From contig NC_134024.1 of the NCBI RefSeq assembly GCF_040712315.1, positions 1,945,158 through 2,009,157 on the forward strand: DNA of 64,000 nt, given 5' to 3'. The translations under genes were made by a program, and so were the position numbers. This document shows positions 57,501-64,000 of the stretch, piece by piece (position 1 is the stretch's first letter; every line of letters starts with the position of its first letter). The notes beneath the pieces are model-generated. The model was not told the origin of the DNA. It saw only the letters and a list, made by a program, of their open reading frames with translations, and did no database searches. This DNA is from Castanea sativa. Its lineage: Eukaryota > Streptophyta > Magnoliopsida > Fagales > Fagaceae.

Positions 57501-59877
57501 TCGGAATCCTAAAGAAGTGCAAAGGCTAACAGGTATGACTGCTGCTCTCAACCGATTTATATCTCGGTCCGCGGACAGATGCAGACCTTTCTTTCAATTA
57601 TTGAATAAATGGAAGGGTTTTGAATGGACCGAGGAGTGCGCGGTGGCTTTCCAACAGCTAAAAGAATATCTCTCGCGACCGCCAGTTATGTCTCGACCAG
57701 AAGTTGATGAAATTCTGTTTGCGTATATTGCAGTGGCTAACCATGCAGTTAGTTTGGTTCTTATCCAAGATGACAATAATATCCAAAGACCGGTTTATTA
57801 TGTAAGCAAATCTCTGCATGAAGCCGAGCTGAGTTATTTGCCACTGGAGAAAGCTATCTTGGCGGTGGTACATGCTACACGAAGACTTTCCCATTACTTC
57901 CAGTCTCATACGGTTGTTGTTCTTACACAACTCCCTCTTAAATCAATTCTGCGAAGTGCAGATTATATGGGAAGAATTGCCAAATGGGGAACTGTCCTAG
58001 GAGCTTTCGATATCAAATATATGCCTCGCACCTCTATAAAGGGATAGGTCATCGCGGACCTTGTGGCGGAATTTGCTGAGCCTTCGTTAGAAGACTATCA
58101 AGAAGGCATGGGTAAAAAGTCAGTAGGCGTGATTTCGTGCGAAGGGCCTCAATTATGGAAAGTCCATGTTGATGGAGTAGCAAATCAAAGGGGATCTGGT
58201 ATAGGACTAGTTTTGATATCCCCAGAGGGAATTACTTTTGAGAAATCTTTGAGATTAGGATTCTCGGCCACCAACAACGAAGCAGAGTATGAGGCTGTCC
58301 TCGCAGGGATGAACATGGTTCATAAAATGGGAGGAAAGACGGTGCAAATGTTCTCAGATTCACTGTTGGTGGTAGGCCAAGTAGAAGGGAAGCTAGAAGC
58401 AAGGGATTCCAGAATGCGAGAATACCTAACCCAGGTCAGGTATATGCAATCTAAATTTGAGTCTTTTTTACTATTACATGTATCCAGATGTGGCAATACC
58501 CATGCCGACTCATTAGCCACGCTCGTAACGTCCTCGGCACAAAGTCTACCACGAGTTATCCTTGTTGAAGATCTGTTGAAACCCACTGGGACGGATGGTA
58601 AATCCACTCAAATTCTTCAAATTAGGACAGGGCCTAGTTGGATGGATCAAATAGTGACATTTCTCAGAAGTGACATCCTGCCTGGAGAAAAGGCTGAAGC
58701 AGATAAAGTTCGCAGGAAAGCCACTCGTTTCTGGTTATCCGAGGACCAGAAATTGTACAAACGTTCCTTTTCGGGACCATATTTGTTATGTATGCACCCC
58801 GAGGCAACGGAGCTACTTTTGGAAGAGTTACACGAAGGGATTTGCGGAAGTCACACAAGGGGAAGGTCTTTAGCTCACAGAGCCCTTACTCAGGGCTATT
58901 GGTGGCCAAATATGCAGAGAGAGGCGCAAGATTATGCAAAGAAGTGTGACCAATGTCAAAGATTCGCTCCAAATATACATCAACTAGGGGGAGTCCTGAA
59001 TCCTCTATCTAGCCCTTGGCCTTTTGCTCAATGGGGCTTGGACATTGTTGGACCCTTTCCCAAAGCAACAGGAAACAGACGGTGGCTCCTCGTGGGAACA
59101 GATTATTTCACCAAATTGGTTGAAGCCGAGCCATTATCAAATATCAGAGACATGGAAGCAAAAAATTTTGTATGGAAGAATATCGTTACCAGGTTCGGCA
59201 TCCCTCATACTCTCATTTCAGATAATGGTTTACAATTTGATAGCAAAGCCTTTCGGAAATACTGCTGTGATCTGGGCATCACGAATAGATATTCCACTCC
59301 GGCTTATCCCCAAGGAAATGGGCAAGCCGAGGCTGTCAACAAAGTAATAGTGAGCGGACTCAAAAAGAGGTTGGGTGACACCAAGGGGAGGTGGGTGGAA
59401 GAACTGCCACATGTCTTGTGGACGTATCGAACTACACCACGAAGATCCACAGGTGAAACACCCTTCGCCATGACTTATGGAGTCGAGGCAGTAATACCCT
59501 TAGAAACTGGGTTCCCAGCCCAGAAGAAAAGCTCCTTCATTCCAGATAGCAATGATGATCTATTAATGAGAAACTTAGACTTAGTTGAGGAACGACGAGA
59601 AAACGCCATGGTTCAACTAGCTTATTATCAACATAAGCTCAAGCAGGGGTATGATTCTCATGTGAAACTTCGACCTCTTGGACCTGGTGACTTAGTATTA
59701 AGGAAAGTTTTGGGCACGACGAAGAATCCTGCGTGGGGAAAATTGGGGCCCAACTGGGAAGGACCTTATCGTATTACTTCGGTCGCAGGAATAGGGGCCT
59801 ACAATCTGGAAGATTTGGATGAACGTGTTGTACAACGTCCCTGGAATGTAAATAATCTACGAAGGTACTATTACTAA
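54553..59877 (+). pseudogene. Gypsy-3 gag-pol, one frame with five premature stops
   Basis: Start ATG at 54,553 (MVGSGPQRNTKSVGSQRE). 1,774 codons in one frame to 59,877, within one codon of Gypsy-2. Stops at 55,771 (TAG inside the C-x2-H-x4-H-x4-C zinc knuckle), 56,575 (TAG), 56,977 (TGA, Trp in RT), 57,268 (TAA) and 58,045 (TAG). Gag 54,553-55,900; protease VMVDQGSGADIM keeps its Asp; RT FTDLNKACPKDSFP and VYVDDIVVKSK; first RNase H; second RNase H WKVHVDGVANQ with NNEAEYEAV; integrase with CDQC, GLDIVGP, ISDNGLQF, GQAEAVNK. The final frame 58,063-59,877 (RNase H plus integrase) is fully open. Confidence 0.95.
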
Positions 59878-59939
59878 ATAAAGGGCACTTCGGCCGTTTT
59901 TTGTTGTAAACTACATTACGTTCATTATCTTCGTTCGCC

Positions 59940-61700
59940 TAAATTGATATTCTTTACTAAAGTGTTAAACAGAACCTAAGTTACGTCTGGTCCTCGGATC
60001 ATCTACTTTGGGAAAATTAACATTTCAATTTATTCGTCTAAGTATCAAGCTGAAGCTTGGTATGCCTGGATCCTCGGACCACATACCTCGTCTAAATTGA
60101 TATTCTTTACTAAAGTGTTAAACAGACCCTAAGTTACGTCTGGTCCTCAGATCATCTACTTTGGAAAAATTAACATTTCAATTTATTCGTCTAAGTATCA
60201 AGCTGAAGCTTGGTATGCCTGGATCCTCGGACCACATACCTCGTCTAAATTGATATTCTTTACTAAGTGTTAAACAGAACCTAAGTTACGTCTGGTCCTC
60301 GGATCATCTACTTTAGGAAAATTAACATTTCAATTTATTCGTCTAAGTATCAAGCTGAAGCTTGGTATGCCTGGATCCTCGGACCACATACCTTGTCTAA
60401 ATTGATATTCTTTACTAAGTGTTAAACAGAACCTAAGTTACGTCTGGTCCTCAGATCATCTACTTTGGGAAAATTAACATTTCAATTTATTCGTCTAAGT
60501 ATCAAGCTGAAGCTTGGTATGCCTGGATCCTCGGACCACATACCTCGTCTAAATTGATATTCTTTACTAAAGTGTTAAACAGAACCTAAGTTACGTCTGG
60601 TCCTCGGATCATCTACTTTGGGAAAATTAACATTTCAATTTGTTCGTCTAAGTATCAAGCTGAAGCTTGGTATGCCTGGATCCTCGGACCACATACCTTG
60701 TCTAAATTGATATTCTTTACTAAAGTGTTAAACAGAACCTAAGTTATGTCTGGTCCTCGGATCATCTACTTTGGGAAAATTAACATTTCAATTTATTCGT
60801 CTAAGTATCAAGCTGAAGCTTGGTATGCCTGGATCCTCGGACCACATACCTCGTCTAAATTGATATTCTTTACTAAAGTGTTAAACAGAACCTAAGTTAC
60901 GTCTGGTTCTCGGATCATCTACTTTGGGAAAATTAACATTTCAATTTGTTCGTCTAAATATCAAGCTAAAGCTTGGTATGCCTGGATCCTCGGACCACAT
61001 ACCTCGTCTAAATTGATATTCTTTACTAAAGTGTTAAACAGAACCTAAGTTACGTCTGGTCCTCGGATCATCTACTTTGGGAAAATTAACATTTCAATTT
61101 GTTCGTCTAAGTATCAAGCTGAAGCTTGGTATGCCTGGATCCTCGGACCACATACCTCGTCTAAATTGATATTCTTTACTAAAGTGTTAAACAGAACCTA
61201 AGTTATGTCTGGTCCTCGGATCATCTACTTTGGGAAAATTAACATTTCAATTTATTCGTCTAAGTATCAAGCTGAAGCTTGGTATGCCTGGATCATCGGA
61301 CCACATACCTCGTCTAAATTGATATTCTTTACTAAAGTGTTAAACAGAACCTAAGTTACGTCTGGTTCTCGGATCATCTACTTTGGGAAAATTAACATTT
61401 CAATTTGTTCGTCTAAGTATCAAGCTGAAGCTTGGTATGCCTGGATCCTCGAACCACATACCTCGTCTAAATTGATATTCTTTACTAAAGTGTTAAACAG
61501 AACCTAAGTTACGTCTGGTTCTCGGATCATCTACTTTGGGAAAATTAACATTTCAATTTATTCGTCTAAGTATCAAGCTGAAGCTTGGTATGCCTGGATC
61601 CTCGGACCACATACCTCGTCTAAATTGATATTCTTTACCAAGTGTTAAACAAAACCTTAGTTAGGCCTGGTCCTCGGATCATTTACTTGGGAAGAACTAA
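59940..61700. repeat. Gypsy-3 153-bp higher-order tandem array
   Basis: Units starting TAAATTGATATTCTTTAC occur at 59,940, 60,093, 60,245, 60,398, 60,550, 60,703, 60,856, 61,009, 61,162, 61,315, 61,468 and 61,621, i.e. eleven full units of 152-153 bp plus a partial one. Each unit joins a half containing TGGTCCTCGGATCATCTACT with a half containing TGGATCCTCGGACCACATAC. Units are nearly identical, with scattered single-base differences. Confidence 0.97.
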
Positions 61701-62375
61701 CATTTCTTTTCTTTTTGTCAAAACTTCAAATCTTTGCATACCTAAGTCAAAAGACCATATGCCTTATTTTTACATAGTTCAACTAGAGATCCAAAATGAA
61801 GAATCAATTACTTAAATGCATCACTTAATGCAATTCCCGGCATAATTAAACCTTCCTGGAGTATCAATTTCAATTCAGGTTATTGCTATTAACTTTGGTA
61901 AAGAACAAAAAGATGGTGCTTTTGGAATAATATGATCAAAACAAAGCAAAAAAGTAAGAATCATCTAAACAAAGAAAACAACATTTGTGCTTATATTAGA
62001 TTCCAAATAGTACTTTTGCAATTACACTTAGAAATTACACTTAGAGATAAAATAAAATAAAAATAAAAAATAGAAAGACAACAAGCAGTCACTGTTTCAG
62101 CTTAATCTTCAGAGGGCCTTTGGGGTCTTGAGGAGATGGAAGCTGAACCGAGGACTCAACGGCAATTCCTTTGCCTTTGGGATCATCTATCAAAGTTATT
62201 GGATTAACTTAATCACCCAACTCATCCTTTGAAGATTCCTGAAGGTCACTTGAGGGCTGTACGTCTTCAAATGCCTTTTCTTGTGCTGGATCAACTTGTT
62301 TAACAGCATCTTCAGGAAGAGTTGAGTCTTCAGCCAAATCACCCCCTTATCCTCAGATGATCCCTGGGCAGCTTC
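61701..62375. other. Gypsy-3 spacer between array and antisense gene
   Basis: A-rich non-coding DNA to about 62,090, then 62,095-62,375, which reads on the minus strand as acidic, Ser/Pro-rich broken frames. These may be the former C-terminal tail of the antisense protein beyond its stop at 62,376. Confidence 0.45.
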
Positions 62376-63978
62376 TTAGGCAGCTTCAGGAATGGTAGAA
62401 GCTCGAATTGCAGGAGGATAGTAGACACTTTCTGCTTTCCAAAGAGTGGAAGAGGCATCAACCCCAGCTTGGGAAAGTGCCTCATTCCACACTTGGAGGC
62501 AGTAATGCCTACATACCTCGGGAACCTGAGCTTTGAAAGTTTCGGTGACCTCCTTCACACCTATGTCATAACCGTCTTGTTCGGCTTGGTCCCTTGAGAT
62601 CTCTGCCTCTTCTTTTGCTTTCTCGGCCTTTTTCTTCTCCTCAAGGGCTTCCTCTTTGCCCTTAATGGCCTCCTCTTTGGCCATCTCAGACTCGTTTAGA
62701 TCTTTCTTGAGATCCTCAATGAGCCTTCGTGCTGCTAAGAGGTTATCGTCGGCTTGACGGAGCATTAGGCGCTGATCCTCGGCCTGTTTAGTCGTTGTTT
62801 TCAGATCAGCTTCTAAGCCTGCCTTATCACTCTCTGCCTTAGCCAACTTTGTTGAGACCTCCTGCAGTTTCTTCTTGTGAAGGTCCGAAATCTTTTGGGC
62901 GGTTTCACGCCTGGATTCCTCGGCCCTCAGAGATTTGTAGGAGCTGATGGCAATCTCTTCTGCCCTATGGGCAGATTGAACGACCTACGAATGAAACATA
63001 TAAAACTTAGACATATATATATATGTAATAAAAATAATAGCCAAGGTTTTAGAGGAAAAAACTCACCATTGCAAGCTCCTTCTTCAAAGTCATAAAAACG
63101 GTGTGGTCCCTTTTCTTTCTAAGCTCAACCATGTCCTCGGGGAGTAACAGCGCCTGCTCCAATGCATCTGCGACGCATGCAGCTGTCCCTTCATCGGAGT
63201 TTCTGATGGACGCGTCCACGGTGATGGCCTCGTCGTCCATGGACATGTCAGGAAGCCATATAGGGGCGCGCACGGCCACCTGTTGTTCGGTTCTTCTTTC
63301 CGACCTAGTCTGCATGGTGCGGGCCTGCTTTCCACCCTTTTCCACCTCGGGCTCCTTGGAAAGAGAGCCCTTTCCTGCCTCCACCACTTCCTTCCCTTTC
63401 GGCTGATCCCTTTTTCTTTTAAGATCAGCTAGGTTGGTGCGTTGAGTTTGGGAGGATGGAGGAGGAGGAGGAAGCCTAGTTTCAGGGCCTTTGTCAGCAC
63501 CCTTTTCTTGAGTCCGAGGGCGCACCTCTTTAGGAGGTTCTTGGACTCTAGGGCCCTTGTCAACGCCCTCGAGGACATCTTTTAGGCTGGGCTTAATCTT
63601 ACGTTGAATGCCCATATTGTCAGGTTCTTGAGTAGTAGCCTTTGAGATTTGTGCAGAGGTGCCGAGGATAGGAGTTGAATCTTTAGGAGATTAGGGTTGA
63701 TTAAAAACCTCAAACTTGTCCTCGGAATCAGATACCTCAACTATTTCTTCTTCTTCTTCCTTTACGGTAGAGTGGGAAGACACAGCTTTACCAGAGATTG
63801 ATCGTGTGGAGAAAGGGACTGTGGGAATCCCAACTGGAACAAATTGTGGTGGTTGGATTGGTTGGGTAACCAAAGTGCCTTGAGGAATGGTAGTCCCCTC
63901 CGGTAGCAAGAAACCTTCAACTTCAACGCTAATCCGAGGAAGGCGAGGATCGTGGGCTTTGATCACGCATTTCGGCGC
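62376..63978 (-). pseudogene. Gypsy-3 antisense gene, two exons visible, coiled-coil protein
   Basis: Exon 63,067-63,978 (912 nt) begins after the acceptor TTTCAG (63,979) and ends ATG|GTGAGT. An 82-nt intron with acceptor CGTAG leads to exon 62,376-62,984 (609 nt); both junctions are phase 0. The upstream exon is Pro/Ser/acidic-rich (EEEEEIVEVSDSEDKFEV, LKRKRDQPKGKEVVE) with one in-frame stop at 63,688. The second exon is a long Lys/Glu coiled coil (KAEKAKEEAEISRDQAEQ) with a C-terminal helix-rich tail. The first exon or exons, where a Transposase_28-type domain would be expected, lie beyond the window. Function unknown. Confidence 0.78.
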
Positions 63979-64000
63979 CTGAAAAGCTTTGGATATCGGA

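Larger units (their letters stand above)
53704..64000 (+). mobile_element. Gypsy-3, Tat-like Gypsy retrotransposon, truncated by window end
   Basis: 5' LTR, PBS TGGCGCCGTCTGTGGGA (54,507-54,523), gag-pol, 153-bp array and antisense gene are present; the 3' LTR lies beyond the window. Expected target duplication is GATGA (53,699-53,703). The proteins are close to Gypsy-2 along their whole length, but the LTRs are clearly different, so it is a sister family. Confidence 0.93.

Noticed and set aside
1..64000. Undescribed defence or biosynthetic gene system
   Set aside because: I looked for clusters of unknown host genes on both strands. Apart from the DDHD exons, kinase scrap and NLR relics, all coding signal belongs to transposable elements.

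Overview
This window is plant nuclear DNA: AT-rich intergenic sequence, GT-AG introns, an RPM1-type NLR relic and dense LTR retrotransposons. The tRNA-derived SINE and the Tat-type Gypsy families look like those of woody eudicots, perhaps Fagaceae; that is an impression from the sequence, not a database result. I found no complete, clearly functional host gene.

Left edge (1-1.4 kb): three phase-compatible minus-strand exons of a DDHD-domain phospholipase gene of the SGR2 type, running off the left end. 1.4-5.6 kb holds no gene, only a kinase-like relic, a LINE fragment and a diverged duplicate block.

The backbone is a tandem segmental duplication belonging to an NLR locus. Copy A (about 5.6-12.9 kb) begins with a scrap of NLR leucine-rich repeat. 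Copy B begins with the NLR pseudogene (18.4-20.6 kb), continues as 20.6-21.0, 30.7-33.8, 37.4-42.9 and 53.05-53.70 kb, and is split by insertions. A more diverged third copy lies at 4.2-5.5 kb. Copy A preserves empty target sites for two of the Gypsy elements in copy B.

Inserted elements: Copia-1 (12,902-18,003, minus, 183-bp LTRs, TSD ATTAA); Gypsy-1 (21,030-30,695, 464-bp LTRs, TSD TTATG); a 5'-truncated LINE (about 33,781-37,350) that contains Copia-2 (34,245-36,674, TSD ATGTG), an internally deleted relative of Copia-1; a non-autonomous hAT element (38,885-40,123, TSD ATTCTCAC); Gypsy-2 (42,924-53,049, TSD GAAAT); Gypsy-3 (53,704 to beyond the window end, 801-bp 5' LTR); a SINE with a 13-bp TSD (8,881-9,058); and several MITEs.

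The most notable biology is the shared design of the three Gypsy (Tat-like) elements. Each has a single-frame gag-pol with a second, archaeal-type RNase H before the integrase, then a tandem-repeat array, then an intron-containing gene on the opposite strand. In Gypsy-1 the antisense gene resolves into four exons with matching phases. In Gypsy-3 the array is a 153-bp higher-order repeat built from two half-units that occur as separate ~70-bp monomers in Gypsy-2. All gag-pol frames are broken, mostly by C-to-T or G-to-A nonsense changes rather than indels, as expected for methylated, silenced copies.
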